DNA of 38,922 nt from Clostridia bacterium (GTDB taxonomy: Bacteria > Bacillota > Clostridia > Oscillospirales > CAG-272): positions 1 through 38,922 of the forward strand of contig JAFXJH010000022.1 of assembly GCA_017532425.1 (NCBI GenBank), in the 5' to 3' direction. The translations under genes and the position numbers were made by a program. Under the pieces are notes generated by a model. It was not told the origin of the DNA. It saw nothing but the letters and a program-made list of their open reading frames with translations, and ran no database searches. Below, piece by piece: positions 16,271 to 24,723 of this stretch; the first letter of the stretch is position 1, and each line of letters opens with the position of its first letter.

Positions 16271-17116
16271 TTATTTGTTCTTCAGAGATCTTTTCGATCT
16301 GTTTTTGGACGTATCGTCCGCGAGTGAATGTATGAGCACTCTGTTGAGCTCGTTTTTAAGTGAAGCGTAATCGTATCCGCGCTTTAGTCTGCCTTCGAGG
16401 GCGGTCGAGATAATACCTGTCTCCTCGCTTACGATTATAACGAGAGCGTCGCTGTTTTCACTTATGCCGAGAGCGGCGCGGTGTCTCGTTCCGAGATCCT
16501 TTACTATGTCGTCGCGGTGAGAGAGAGGAAGGAAGCATCCTGCAGCATAAAGACGTCCCTCTCTTATAATAGCAGCACCGTCGTGGAGAGGCGCACCCTT
16601 GAAGAATATGTTTCTGATGGCGTAATCGGAAAGCTCTGCGTCTATTACCGTTCCGCTTTTTATATATTCTCCGAGCTTGGTCGAACGCTCGATGACGATG
16701 AGAGCACCCGTTTTGTCGCTTGACATTTTTAGTGCGGCGTCACATATTTCCTTGATCGCTTCGGTGATTATAGTCTGATTTTTAGCGTCGGTGAAGCTTT
16801 TTATTCCCTTCATAGGCTCTCCGCCCACCTTTTCGAGCGCCGATCTGAGCTCGGGCTGAAAGACGATAAAGAGAGCGATGATTCCGAACTGGAAAAGATT
16901 TTCGAGAAGGAAGGAAACTGCGGTCAGATTGAAGAGATTACACAAAAACTGAAATGCCACGAGCATTCCGACACCTGCGGCAAGCTTTCCCGCTCTTCTC
17001 TCGCGCAAAAAATCTATTGCGACGTAAAGAAGCAGGGCAACTATGGCAATGTCGAAGAAATCCTTTATCTCCATTGCTTTTATTATCTGTAAATATGAGT
17101 TGAAAAATTCTTTCAT
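16271..17116 (-). CDS. cdaA: Diadenylate cyclase CdaA
   Basis: Makes c-di-AMP from two ATP. Three N-terminal membrane helices (about residues 20-37, 43-60 and 65-86) precede a DisA_N cyclase domain. The catalytic DGA (179-181) lies in PLHDGAAII and the RHR (211-213) in GTRHRAALG; both are intact. Length is 281 aa, normal for CdaA. The ATG at 17114-17116 has CGGAGA. It is in an operon with a small membrane protein upstream and cdaR downstream, behind a consensus promoter at 17727-17755. c-di-AMP controls potassium and osmolyte transport; trkA-trkH and mscS lie 7-10 kb away in this window. Confidence 0.95.
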   Translation of the reverse strand: MKEFFNSYLQIIKAMEIKDFFDIAIVALLLYVAIDFLRERRAGKLAAGVGMLVAFQFLCNLFNLTAVSFLLENLFQFGIIALFIVFQPELRSALEKVGGEPMKGIKSFTDAKNQTIITEAIKEICDAALKMSSDKTGALIVIERSTKLGEYIKSGTVIDAELSDYAIRNIFFKGAPLHDGAAIIREGRLYAAGCFLPLSHRDDIVKDLGTRHRAALGISENSDALVIIVSEETGIISTALEGRLKRGYDYASLKNELNRVLIHSLADDTSKNRSKRSLKNK

Positions 17117-17162
17117 ATCGGTTCTCCGAAGCTTATTACGCGTTGTTTGTTAGTTTGTGGTC

Positions 17163-17684
17163 TTATCTTGGGAAGATTATCGGTGAATACGCACATTCAC
17201 CGAGACCCTTCAGCATCTTTTTCGATAAGGAAAAGCGGGTCCTTTTTTTGACATCGTCTATCTGCTGATTATACAGAATGAGTGCGGGAGCGAGATTCTT
17301 TTCGTATTCCTCAAGCTCCTTGATCAGGTTGTTAAGCGATACAGAGCGCTCCGAGGTCAGCTTTTCGCTTGCCATGGCCTTTTCGAGCAGGATAGATACT
17401 TCGAGGTCTATCTGAATATTAAGCTCGAAGATCTCCTGCATATCGCGGCTGTCGCTGAGCGGAAATTTCTGCTTTTCGACAGAAGAATCGTTGTCAAAGA
17501 AGAATATAAGAGCGTACAGACGCTCGTATACGTCGATATGCTTGCGGGTGAGATCTGTTATCTCACCGGCGGACGCATCTATACATTTGAGCAGGAGACG
17601 GTAGCCTTCACGCCTTGAAAAAACAACTATAGCGATACATCCGGCGGCAAGAAGCAGGGATGGAATGATCAGTGTCCACGGCAT
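17163..17684 (-). CDS. Small membrane protein of unknown function, first gene of the cdaA operon
   Basis: 173 aa. An N-terminal membrane helix (PWTLIIPSLLLAAGCIAIVVF, spanning residues 2-22) is followed by a long, mostly helical cytosolic or outer part with several Leu/Glu-rich helices and a basic end (KKRTRFSLSKKMLKGLGE). The layout, one N-terminal helix plus a helical bundle ending with YNQQIDDV, recalls LemA proteins, but I would not assign that family. ATG at 17682-17684 with AAGGAGA at good spacing. It is 46 bp ahead of cdaA and is the first gene after the promoter, which makes a link to c-di-AMP control plausible but unproven. Confidence 0.75.
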   Translation of the reverse strand: MPWTLIIPSLLLAAGCIAIVVFSRREGYRLLLKCIDASAGEITDLTRKHIDVYERLYALIFFFDNDSSVEKQKFPLSDSRDMQEIFELNIQIDLEVSILLEKAMASEKLTSERSVSLNNLIKELEEYEKNLAPALILYNQQIDDVKKRTRFSLSKKMLKGLGECAYSPIIFPR

Positions 17685-17726
17685 ATTTTACGTCTCCTTA
17701 TATTTTGGCATTCTTTTATAGATAAT

Positions 17727-17755
17727 ATTATATAATATTATATTCCGCGTGTCAA
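17727..17755 (-). promoter_or_regulatory. Consensus promoter of the cdaA operon
   Basis: On the minus strand TTGACA (17750-17755), exactly 17 bp, TATAAT (17727-17732): a full sigma-A consensus 43 bp before the first gene. Confidence 0.9.
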
Positions 17756-17900
17756 CAGAATTTTAAAAAAATATTTATTAAAATCTGCCGACTTCACCGC
17801 ACTTTTTCGGGCAAAAAGACAGATGATCGCGCCGTGAAACGGACTATAAATAAAAATCGATTGAAATTTGCAAAAAAGATAAAAAAATCGAAAAAAACTC

Positions 17901-17929
17901 TTGACAAATCGCTTAAAATGTGGTAAACT
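17901..17929 (+). promoter_or_regulatory. Promoter of the rpmG-secE-nusG-rplKA operon
   Basis: TTGACA (17901-17906), 17 bp, TAAACT (17924-17929). It is followed by a leader of about 190 bases with several stems: CCTCT/AGAGG near 17938, GCGCA/TGCGT near 17970, CGAAG/CTTCG near 18004-18022. Confidence 0.85.
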
Positions 17930-18041
17930 CGTTGTACCTCTGCGGAGAGGGCTTTGCTTTTTGCGCATAAAATCATGCGTTAGGCGTTTCCGGGACGCAC
18001 GCGCGAAGTCCTATAGGCTTCGTTTGAGGGAGGTAAAATCT

Positions 18042-18158
18042 ATGAACTCGGCATGCAGATATCCTTTGCGGAGCGCCGACAAGGATCACGGCGCAGTGAG
18101 TTCAAAATTAATTGGGAGGTGCCGACTTGAGAGTAAAAATCACATTGGTATGCAGTGA
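18042..18158 (+). CDS. Possible leader ORF overlapping rpmG
   Basis: A 38-codon frame with a strong ribosome site (GGGAGG 8 bases before the ATG at 18042). It ends with TGA at 18156-18158, 32 bases inside rpmG. The peptide ([17 protein letters not shown]...) matches no family I know. The same bases can form a stem GAACTC/GAGTTC (near 18045-18102) with an inner GCGCCG/CGGCGC stem. It may be a real uORF, part of a structured leader, or chance. The well-placed GGGAGG is the main support. Confidence 0.35.
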   Translation: MNSACRYPLRSADKDHGAVSSKLIGRCRLESKNHIGMQ

Positions 18159-18276
18159 ATGCAAGCAGAGAAACTACAATACTATGAAGAACAAGAAGAA
18201 TGACCCGGACAGACTCGAAATGAACAAGTATTGCCGCTTCTGCAGAAAGCACACTTTGCATAAGGAATCTAAGTAG
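18127..18276 (+). CDS. rpmG: 50S ribosomal protein L33
   Basis: Small zinc-ribbon protein of the large ribosomal subunit, 49 aa. It carries CSECKQRNY (first Cys pair) and [12 protein letters not shown] (second pair), so it is the zinc-binding form with four Cys. The start is TTG at 18127-18129: GGGAGG lies 7 bases upstream and L33 proteins begin MRVKITLVC. No ATG start is available. Its stop (TAG 18274-18276) overlaps the GGAGG ribosome site of secE, so the two are tightly linked. rpmG-secE-nusG is the standard Firmicute order. Confidence 0.95.
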   Translation: MRVKITLVCSECKQRNYNTMKNKKNDPDRLEMNKYCRFCRKHTLHKESK

Positions 18277-18285
18277 GAGGTTGTC

Positions 18286-18606
18286 ATGGCAGAAAAGAAT
18301 AAAGAAACCGTAACCACCGAAAAGGAAAAGAAGGCAGCCGCTGCCAAGAGCGAAAAAGAGCTCAGAAAAGCGGAAAAGGCTAAGGCAAAGGCCGAAAAGA
18401 AGGCTAAGAAGGCAAATTCGGCAGGATTCCTTCGCAGCGTTATTGCTGAGCGCAAGAAGATCACTTGGTACGCAGGCAAGCAGAGCGTAAGCTCTACCTT
18501 TGCAGTACTCGTAACTATGGTCGTTATTGCTGCTATTATCGGCGGAGTTGACTGGGTTCTCGGACAGGGAATAAATCTTCTTTCCAGAATTCCCGAGCTC
18601 TTCTAA
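18286..18606 (+). CDS. secE: Preprotein translocase subunit SecE
   Basis: Small essential subunit of the SecYEG channel. 106 aa: the first 45 residues are a Lys/Ala/Glu-rich charged helix, longer than in Bacillus. The conserved amphipathic FLRSVIAERKKITWYAG segment follows (about 48-64), then one membrane helix (about 70-93). ATG with GGAGG seven bases ahead. It lies 9 bp after rpmG, and a 125-bp spacer without a gene separates it from nusG. Confidence 0.93.
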   Translation: MAEKNKETVTTEKEKKAAAAKSEKELRKAEKAKAKAEKKAKKANSAGFLRSVIAERKKITWYAGKQSVSSTFAVLVTMVVIAAIIGGVDWVLGQGINLLSRIPELF

Positions 18607-18731
18607 GAAAAGATCGCCGGTATAAAACTTTAAAAAGCATCCGTGCAGACCGACGCTGCATCGGACAGATACTTTTGGCACGAGCAGTGCACTGAATTTC
18701 GTCGGAGAAAAGGGTAAGTGAATCATACATT

Positions 18732-19301
18732 ATGGCAGACAGCGGATATATTGATGAACTCAATGAGATGAGATGGTATGTTATCCACACATATTCGGGT
18801 TATGAGAACAAGGTAAAGAGTAATCTCGAAAAGATAGTCGAAAACCGCGGACTTCAGGAAATGATAACGGATATCTGTATTCCTGTTGAAAAGGTGATCG
18901 AAAACGACGGTGAGACGACCAAAGAAGTCGAAGTAAAGATATATCCTTGCTACGTACTGGTAAAGATGATTATGACAGACCTTACTTGGCACGTCGTACG
19001 TAACATAAACGGTGTCACAGGATTCGTCGGTCCCGGATCGAAGCCGGTTCCGCTTTCGAATGAAGAAGTTGCTTCAATGGGAATTGAAGTATCCGAGACT
19101 GTAAACGTCGGCTTCGTTAAGGAGCTTCCTTATAACGTTGGAGACAGCGTAAAGGTAACGGCAGGATCGTTCAGCGGATTCATCGGAACGGTAAGCTCGA
19201 TATCTGACGATAAGGCACGCGCTATGGTTATGCTTAATATGTTCGGACGTGAAACGGCAGCAGAAATAGATGCCGAGTCTCTTGAGCTTTTGACATTTTG
19301 A
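18732..19301 (+). CDS. nusG: Transcription elongation/termination factor NusG
   Basis: Binds RNA polymerase and couples it with pausing, Rho or ribosomes. 189 aa with an NGN domain (WYVIHTYSGYENKVKSNLE at about 14-32, IYPCYVLVKM) and a C-terminal KOW domain (VGDSVKVTAGSFSGFIGTVS at about 134-153). The ATG at 18732 lacks a close ribosome site (AAGGG lies 16 bases upstream), so the exact start is a little uncertain. The 125-bp spacer before it can form hairpins, for example around GCATCCGTGCAG and CGCTGCATCGG. Confidence 0.93.
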   Translation: MADSGYIDELNEMRWYVIHTYSGYENKVKSNLEKIVENRGLQEMITDICIPVEKVIENDGETTKEVEVKIYPCYVLVKMIMTDLTWHVVRNINGVTGFVGPGSKPVPLSNEEVASMGIEVSETVNVGFVKELPYNVGDSVKVTAGSFSGFIGTVSSISDDKARAMVMLNMFGRETAAEIDAESLELLTF

Positions 19302-19426
19302 TCTAAAAAAACAAAACAATATTTTTTGGCGCAGTGTCGGACAGAAGTCCGTGGCGCAAAATGTGGGAGGAAGAAAATTTTTTCTTAATTCTTCCGTCGT
19401 ATAACCACATCGGAGGTGTTATTACT

Positions 19427-19852
19427 ATGGCAAAGAAAATAGCAGGTTACATCAAACTTCAGCTTCCCGCCGGCAAGGCAATGCCCGGTCCGCCCGTTGG
19501 ACCCGCACTCGGTCAGTACAGTGTTTCTATTCCTAACTTCACAAAGGAATTCAACGAGCGCACAAAGGCACAGGCAGGTCTCGTTATCCCTGTAGTTATT
19601 ACAGTATATGCAGACCGTACCTTCACATTCATCACAAAGACTCCGCCCGCAGCAGTTCTTATCAAGAAGGCTGTAGGTCTTGAATCGGGATCTGGCGTTC
19701 CCAACAAGACAAAGGTTGGCAACATTACCAAGGCACAGCTCAGAGAGATCGCAGAGCTCAAGATGCCCGACCTTAACGCGGCATCCGTAGAAGCTGCTAT
19801 GAGCATGATAGCAGGAACAGCGCGCAGCATGGGCGTTGTAGTTGTTGACTGA
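19427..19852 (+). CDS. rplK: 50S ribosomal protein L11
   Basis: Ribosomal stalk-base protein that also activates RelA during amino acid starvation. 141 aa, with the conserved start [18 protein letters not shown], then [11 protein letters not shown] and the rRNA-binding C-terminal domain ([20 protein letters not shown]). A longer frame begins at 19334. The ATG at 19427 is chosen because it has GGAGG and matches the family. The 125-bp spacer after nusG carries a small CGGAC/GTCCG hairpin. rplK precedes rplA by 17 bp. Confidence 0.96.
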   Translation: MAKKIAGYIKLQLPAGKAMPGPPVGPALGQYSVSIPNFTKEFNERTKAQAGLVIPVVITVYADRTFTFITKTPPAAVLIKKAVGLESGSGVPNKTKVGNITKAQLREIAELKMPDLNAASVEAAMSMIAGTARSMGVVVVD

Positions 19853-19869
19853 GAAGGAGGAAATATACG

Positions 19870-20565
19870 ATGGCTATAAAAGGTAAAAAGTATCAGGACA
19901 GCTCTAAGCTGTACGAAAAGTCTAAGCTTTACGATAAGGCAGACGCTATTGAACTCGTTTGTCAGACAGCTAAGGCTAAGTTTGATGAAACAATAGAAGT
20001 TCACGTTCGTCTCGGCGTTGACTCCCGTCACGCTGACCAGCAGGTAAGAGGCGCTGTTGTTCTTCCTCACGGAACAGGTAAGACAGTTCGCGTTCTCGCA
20101 CTCGTTAAGCCTGAAATGGAAGAAACAGCAAAGGCAGCAGGCGCTGACTACGTTGGTTCTGACGAATATATTGAAAAGATCCAGAAGGAAAACTGGTTCG
20201 ATTTCGATATCATTATCACAACTCCCAACATGATGGGTGCTATCGGTCGTCTCGGTCGTGTGCTCGGTCCTAAGGGCCTTATGCCTAACCCCAAGTCCGG
20301 TACAGTTACAATGGATATCGCACGTGCAGTAAACGATGCTAAGGCAGGTAAGATCGAATACCGTCTTGACAAAACAAACATCATTCACTGTCCTATCGGA
20401 AAGGCTTCCTTCGGAGCAGAAAAGCTTAATGAAAACTTCGATACTCTTATCGGAGCGATCATCAAGGCTAAACCCGCAGCAGCTAAGGGTCAGTATATCA
20501 AGAGCTGTGTTCTTGCATCTACAATGGGCCCCGGCGTAAAGGTTAACTATTCCAAGCTCGGTTGA
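19870..20565 (+). CDS. rplA: 50S ribosomal protein L1
   Basis: L1 stalk protein, 231 aa, and in many bacteria the translational repressor of its own operon. Conserved motifs are [46 protein letters not shown] and a final [14 protein letters not shown] with GAAGGAGG upstream. It is unusual in being the last gene of the run: a terminator follows 14 bp later and rplJ-rplL, which normally come next, are absent from the window. Confidence 0.97.
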   Translation: MAIKGKKYQDSSKLYEKSKLYDKADAIELVCQTAKAKFDETIEVHVRLGVDSRHADQQVRGAVVLPHGTGKTVRVLALVKPEMEETAKAAGADYVGSDEYIEKIQKENWFDFDIIITTPNMMGAIGRLGRVLGPKGLMPNPKSGTVTMDIARAVNDAKAGKIEYRLDKTNIIHCPIGKASFGAEKLNENFDTLIGAIIKAKPAAAKGQYIKSCVLASTMGPGVKVNYSKLG

Positions 20566-20579
20566 TTTAATTAAGTTGA

Positions 20580-20607
20580 AAGGGAGTTACATTTTTGTAA
20601 CTCCCTT
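20580..20607 (+). terminator. Terminator of the rpmG-rplA operon
   Basis: AAGGGAGTTAC (20580-20590) pairs with GTAACTCCCTT (20597-20607) over a T-rich loop. It lies 14 bp after rplA. The tail is TATGCTTATT, with few Ts. Confidence 0.8.
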
Positions 20608-20671
20608 ATGCTTATTATCGGATAACGTCGGATAATAGGCGGTAATTTTGCTGAAAGGTAAGAATTTAGTA

Positions 20672-21574
20672 ATGCCCAAAAACAAAAAAGAGATAATGGA
20701 CGTGCAAAAAAGCGAGATCGAAAAGAAGCAGATGAAGAAGCTGAAGATTCTTGACGGTATGACCGCTTATATAATCTCTCTGGCTGTCTTTGCGCTCGCC
20801 TATGCGTGGGCGACCGATGTTATAGGCGTATGGGCGCTCTATATAGCGGCTGCGATATCGCTCGGTTGCGTAGTAATTCTTACGAAAATGACGGGACTTA
20901 AGCTTTCCTCGGTGTTTAAATTTTCTTCTCCGAAAAAGCTTGATACGGTAGGATGTGCGCTTACGCTTGCGGCGGCTTTTATGCTTTCGATGCCGCTGAT
21001 ACTTTTTTCGCATCTCATAGCGCCCAGTCTTGCGGTAACTTCGTTTAATATATACTCGGTGGTGAGCGAAAAGGGCGGCACTTTTATCGTTATTTTGCTC
21101 GTGATACTGCTCGCAGTATGTGAAAATCTCCTTTTCGACGGATATATCTACTCGCGCTTCAAGGGGATAAAAAATATGATATTGAGAGCGGCGGTGACAT
21201 CTGCTATGGCGGCACTGCTTAGACTCGACCTCTATGCCGTAACAACGGTATTTATTATGTCGGTGGCTTCTTTTGCACTCAGAAAAGCTACGGACAGCCT
21301 CTCTCTTTCACTTATAATAAGACTTTTCGAGGTCTCCTTCGTTATGGCGATGACAAATGTTTCAGCGACCTCGTCAGAGCTGCTCGGCGATTCGATGGGC
21401 GCCGTACAGGTCACGGGACTTGCGATAATATTCGTTGGAATAGCGATTCCCGCTATCGCCGGAGCTCTCGGAGTGTTCGGAAAGCTGAAAAATAACGGAA
21501 AGGTAATCGGATTTCTCTCGGGCGTGATCTCGATACTTATGATCGCACTCGGATGCGGCATATCCTCGCTTTAA
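20672..21574 (+). CDS. CPBP (Rce1/Abi)-like membrane protein, active site lost
   Basis: 300 aa with about eight hydrophobic segments after a charged, Lys-rich N-terminus. The stretch CENLLFDGYIYSRFKG (about residue 150) lines up with the EExxxR box of CPBP intramembrane proteases. The first Glu is Cys and the Arg is Asp, and no FxxxH-type His box is visible afterwards. So it is probably a catalytically dead relative, or only resembles the family. The ATG at 20672 was chosen over the upstream TTG because AAAGG lies before it. It is alone between the ribosomal operon and pepD. Confidence 0.6.
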   Translation: MPKNKKEIMDVQKSEIEKKQMKKLKILDGMTAYIISLAVFALAYAWATDVIGVWALYIAAAISLGCVVILTKMTGLKLSSVFKFSSPKKLDTVGCALTLAAAFMLSMPLILFSHLIAPSLAVTSFNIYSVVSEKGGTFIVILLVILLAVCENLLFDGYIYSRFKGIKNMILRAAVTSAMAALLRLDLYAVTTVFIMSVASFALRKATDSLSLSLIIRLFEVSFVMAMTNVSATSSELLGDSMGAVQVTGLAIIFVGIAIPAIAGALGVFGKLKNNGKVIGFLSGVISILMIALGCGISSL

Positions 21575-21649
21575 ATTTGAAAATTCCTCCGAAACTCGGG
21601 ATAATATACAGATAACTACACTTTTTTGCGAAAGGTACGGTAAAAATAT

Positions 21650-23092
21650 ATGGAATATATCATAAACGGCTACGAGCCCAAAAGACTTTTTGAAATTTTT
21701 GAAGAAATAAGCGCAATTCCGCGCGGATCGGGTAACGAAAAGGGAATTGCCGATTATATTTGCGCGTACGCAGAAAAGCTCGGACTTTTCTGTGTCCGCG
21801 ATGACGTGAACAACGTTTTCGTGCGCAGAAATGCAGGAAAAGGCTATGAAAATGCACCCGCAGTCCTTCTGCAGGGTCATACCGATATGGTCTGCGAGAA
21901 AAACGCGGCGACAGTTCACGATTTCACAAAGGATCCGCTGAAGCTTCGCGTAGAAAACGGATTTCTCTCGGCAGACGGCACGACTCTCGGTGCGGACGAC
22001 GGAGTTGCAGTTGCTATGATGCTTGCTCTTCTCGAGCTTGACGAGGATATGCCTATGCTCGAATGTCTTTTCACGGTCAGCGAGGAGACCTCTCTTCTCG
22101 GCGCGGAAGCATTTGACTATTCTGTTGTCAGCGCAAGAAGAATGATAAATATGGACTCGGAGGGCGAGGGAATCGCGGTCGTTTCCTCTGCAGGCGGAGC
22201 GGATGCTTGCTTCACTCTTGCAACAGACCGCGTAAGCTGCCCCGAGCGTCCGGTCAAGATAACGGTTACCGGACTCGCAGGCGGACATTCGGGCACGGAT
22301 ATTTCGACCTGCAGAATGAACGCTAACCGCGTAATGGGCAGAATACTTGCCCGCATTTACGAAGGCACTCCCTTTAATCTCGTTTCGATAAAGGGCGGAA
22401 ATATGAAGAACGCTATCGCGCGCGAGTGCACCGCCGAAATCGTCGTGCTCGATAAGAACGCGCTTGAGGGCGAGCTCGAGATTATCCGCAAGGAGCTTAC
22501 CGACGAGGTCTGCGCCGAGGACAGCGGAATAAAGATATTCCTTGATAAAGGCAAGGCGTGCGACAAGATGCTCACCTACAAGGATACTTCTACGATTATA
22601 AATCTTCTCACGCTCGCACCAAGCGGTGTATACGCGATGTCCCCCGATTTCGAAGGACTCGTTCGCACCTCCTGCAACTGCGGTGTCGTTGAGGGTGACG
22701 AAAATGCGATCAAGGTCTGGGTAAAGACAAGATCGTCCTGCAATTCTGAGCACGAGGTCCTTCTCAGAGTGCTGAAGCGTCTCGGCAAGGCGCTCGGCGT
22801 AAGCTGTGAGATAAGCGGAATTTATGAATCCTGGGATTTCTGCAAGGATTCGGAGATCGCGGATCAGTTTGTCAAAGCCTTCAAGGAGCTTTTCCCCGAT
22901 TCGGGCATCGAGCCCAAGACTGCCGCTATCCACGCAGGACTTGAATGCGGTACTATCATCTCCCGTCTCGGCGGCTGTGACACCATCGCCATCGGACCTA
23001 ACGTATACGACATCCATTCACCCGACGAGCGTCTCGACCTCGCCAGCCTCGAACGCTTCTGGAAGCTCGTTCTGAAGCTTATCAGGGGGTAA
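21650..23092 (+). CDS. pepD: Aminoacyl-histidine dipeptidase (M20C)
   Basis: Cytosolic metallo-dipeptidase that splits Xaa-His and other dipeptides, 480 aa. M20 zinc ligands are visible: HTDMV (first His/Asp), GTTLGADDGVAVAM (bridging Asp), SEETSLLGA (catalytic and metal Glu) and a C-terminal HSPDERLDL (last His). A lid/dimer domain lies between about residues 200 and 380 with GHSGTDI. ATG at 21650, AAAGG about 12 bases upstream. A hairpin-rich repeat begins just after the stop. Confidence 0.93.
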   Translation: MEYIINGYEPKRLFEIFEEISAIPRGSGNEKGIADYICAYAEKLGLFCVRDDVNNVFVRRNAGKGYENAPAVLLQGHTDMVCEKNAATVHDFTKDPLKLRVENGFLSADGTTLGADDGVAVAMMLALLELDEDMPMLECLFTVSEETSLLGAEAFDYSVVSARRMINMDSEGEGIAVVSSAGGADACFTLATDRVSCPERPVKITVTGLAGGHSGTDISTCRMNANRVMGRILARIYEGTPFNLVSIKGGNMKNAIARECTAEIVVLDKNALEGELEIIRKELTDEVCAEDSGIKIFLDKGKACDKMLTYKDTSTIINLLTLAPSGVYAMSPDFEGLVRTSCNCGVVEGDENAIKVWVKTRSSCNSEHEVLLRVLKRLGKALGVSCEISGIYESWDFCKDSEIADQFVKAFKELFPDSGIEPKTAAIHAGLECGTIISRLGGCDTIAIGPNVYDIHSPDERLDLASLERFWKLVLKLIRG

Positions 23093-23097
23093 CGCTC

Positions 23098-23192
23098 AGG
23101 GCTCTGCCCTAAGGACCCGCCAAAGGCTCTGCCTTTGGAATCCGCCAAGAAACTTTTTGAAAAAAGTTTCTTGGATCTTCAAAAACTTTACT
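23098..23192 (+). repeat. Dispersed 3'-end hairpin repeat, copy B
   Basis: Immediately after pepD there are three stems in a row: AGGGC-TCT-GCCCT (23098-23110), CAAAGGC-TCT-GCCTTTG (23121-23137) and CCAAGAAACTTTTT-GA-AAAAAGTTTCTTGG (23145-23174), then TCTTCAAAAACTTTACTA. Copy A (5063-5148) has the first and third but not the second stem. Probably a terminator as well. Confidence 0.8.
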
Positions 23193-23291
23193 AAAAAAGA
23201 AATAAATAAAAGATATTTCAATTTTCTGTGTGTTACTACAGCACAAAATCTTATTAAAAACAAATCCATTTCAGAAAAGTTTTTAGGGAGG

Positions 23292-23325
23292 TTTGGAACC
23301 CCTTTTTACAAAAAGGGATTCCAAA
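23292..23325. repeat. Hairpin just before trkA
   Basis: TTTGGAACCCCTTTTT pairs with the later AAAAAGGGATTCCAAA with one mismatch. It ends about 10 bases before the trkA start, where a ribosome site would be expected. Such sequence is common as a repeat tail; here it may also hold the ribosome site (AAGGG) in the stem. Confidence 0.6.
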
Positions 23326-23335
23326 AGAAAAAAAT

Positions 23336-24700
23336 ATGCAAATAATACTTGTAGGCGGAGGCACGGTGGGAGTCTCGCTGGTAGAACAGCTCCAGAATGA
23401 AGGGCACGATATTACGGTAATAGATACCGACGCCTGCGTTATAGAGCAGATAAGTAATACATACGACGTTATGGGCTGTGTCGGAAACGGAGCGACCTTT
23501 GACGTGCTTCGATCGGTAGGTATAGAAAACTGCGACCTTCTGATAGCGACAGCAGATTCCGACGAGCTCAATCTTCTGTGCTGCCTTGCGGCACATAAGC
23601 TGGGCGCAAAGAATACGATTGCAAGAGTCAGAAATCCCGAATATGCAGGACAGCTTTACGAGCTGAAAAACGATTTCGGACTTTCGATGACGATAAATCC
23701 CGAGCGCGCGACAGCGGCAGAAATAGCACGTGTGCTTAGATTCCCGTCGGCCACGGGAGTGGAAATATTCGCACGTGGAAGCGCGGAGCTCGTTTCGTGC
23801 AGAGTGCCCGCATACAATATTCTCGTAGGAAAGCACCTCAGTGAGCTCTCTGCGAAGCTTGGCATTACAGTTCTTATATGCGCGGTAGAGAGAGGCGGAG
23901 AGGTCTTTATTCCGGGCGGTAATTTCGTTATAAACGCAGGCGACAACCTCTATATCACGGGCTCGCCGAAAGACGTGGCGAAGGCTTTTAAGAAGGCAGG
24001 ACTCTATTCCAACCCGGTAAAGAGCGTTATGATAACGGGCGCCGGCACGATAACACACTATCTTGCTGAGGAGCTTGGCGGATATAATATCGATATAAAG
24101 ATCATAGAAAAGGACAAACAGCGCGCGGAGGCTATGGCAAAGACGCTTCCGAAGGCAGTAGTGCTTCACGGAGATGCCTCTGACCATGAGCTGCTTTCCG
24201 AGGAGGGTATCGATAAGACAGACGCTTTCGTGGCTCTTACCGGACTTGACGAGGGAAATATTCTTTCGGCACTTTACGCAGAGAGAAGGGACGTACACAA
24301 GGTCATAGTCAAGGTTACGAGCGACAATCTTTTCTCTATGTTCAAGGGAAAGGAGCTCGAAACGATCGTTTCTCCCAAGCTTGTTACAATAAATGAAATA
24401 CTCAGATACGTGCGTGCGCTTGACGCAAGTGACTCGGACGGAAGTATGCTTTCCCTCTATAAAATAGTAGGCGGAAAGGTCGAGGTGCTTGAGTTTGAGG
24501 CTGACGAGGATATGGAAGAAGTGGTAAATACGCCGCTCAGCGTGCTGAAGCTAAAGCCGAACGTGCTGATAGCCTGCATTGTAAGAGAGGGTAAGGCACT
24601 TGCTCCGAAGGGTTCTGACTGCATAATGCCGGGGGACAGCGTCCTTGTCGCTACGGCAAATCAGAGGCTTATGAACCTCGTTGATATACTTGCCGAATAA
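23336..24700 (+). CDS. trkA: Potassium uptake regulatory subunit TrkA
   Basis: Peripheral NAD-binding gating ring of the Trk potassium transporter, 454 aa. It has two RCK_N Rossmann domains (IILVGGGTVGVSLVEQL at 3-19; MITGAGTITHYLAEEL at about 232-247) and two RCK_C domains (about 140-220 and 370-450). The start ATG at 23336 lacks a clear ribosome site; a hairpin ends right before it. trkH follows after 23 bp and completes the transporter. RCK_C domains of this type can bind c-di-AMP in Firmicutes, which would link to cdaA, but this is inference. Confidence 0.93.
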   Translation: MQIILVGGGTVGVSLVEQLQNEGHDITVIDTDACVIEQISNTYDVMGCVGNGATFDVLRSVGIENCDLLIATADSDELNLLCCLAAHKLGAKNTIARVRNPEYAGQLYELKNDFGLSMTINPERATAAEIARVLRFPSATGVEIFARGSAELVSCRVPAYNILVGKHLSELSAKLGITVLICAVERGGEVFIPGGNFVINAGDNLYITGSPKDVAKAFKKAGLYSNPVKSVMITGAGTITHYLAEELGGYNIDIKIIEKDKQRAEAMAKTLPKAVVLHGDASDHELLSEEGIDKTDAFVALTGLDEGNILSALYAERRDVHKVIVKVTSDNLFSMFKGKELETIVSPKLVTINEILRYVRALDASDSDGSMLSLYKIVGGKVEVLEFEADEDMEEVVNTPLSVLKLKPNVLIACIVREGKALAPKGSDCIMPGDSVLVATANQRLMNLVDILAE

Positions 24701-24723
24701 ATTTGAAATAAAAGAGAAATGAT

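Noticed and set aside
17930..18126. Known riboswitch or tRNA in the rpmG leader
   Set aside because: No cloverleaf, T-box or other motif I can recognise.
21374..23017. A 547-codon minus-strand frame opposite pepD
   Set aside because: Shadow of pepD, which has intact M20C motifs in the plus frame.
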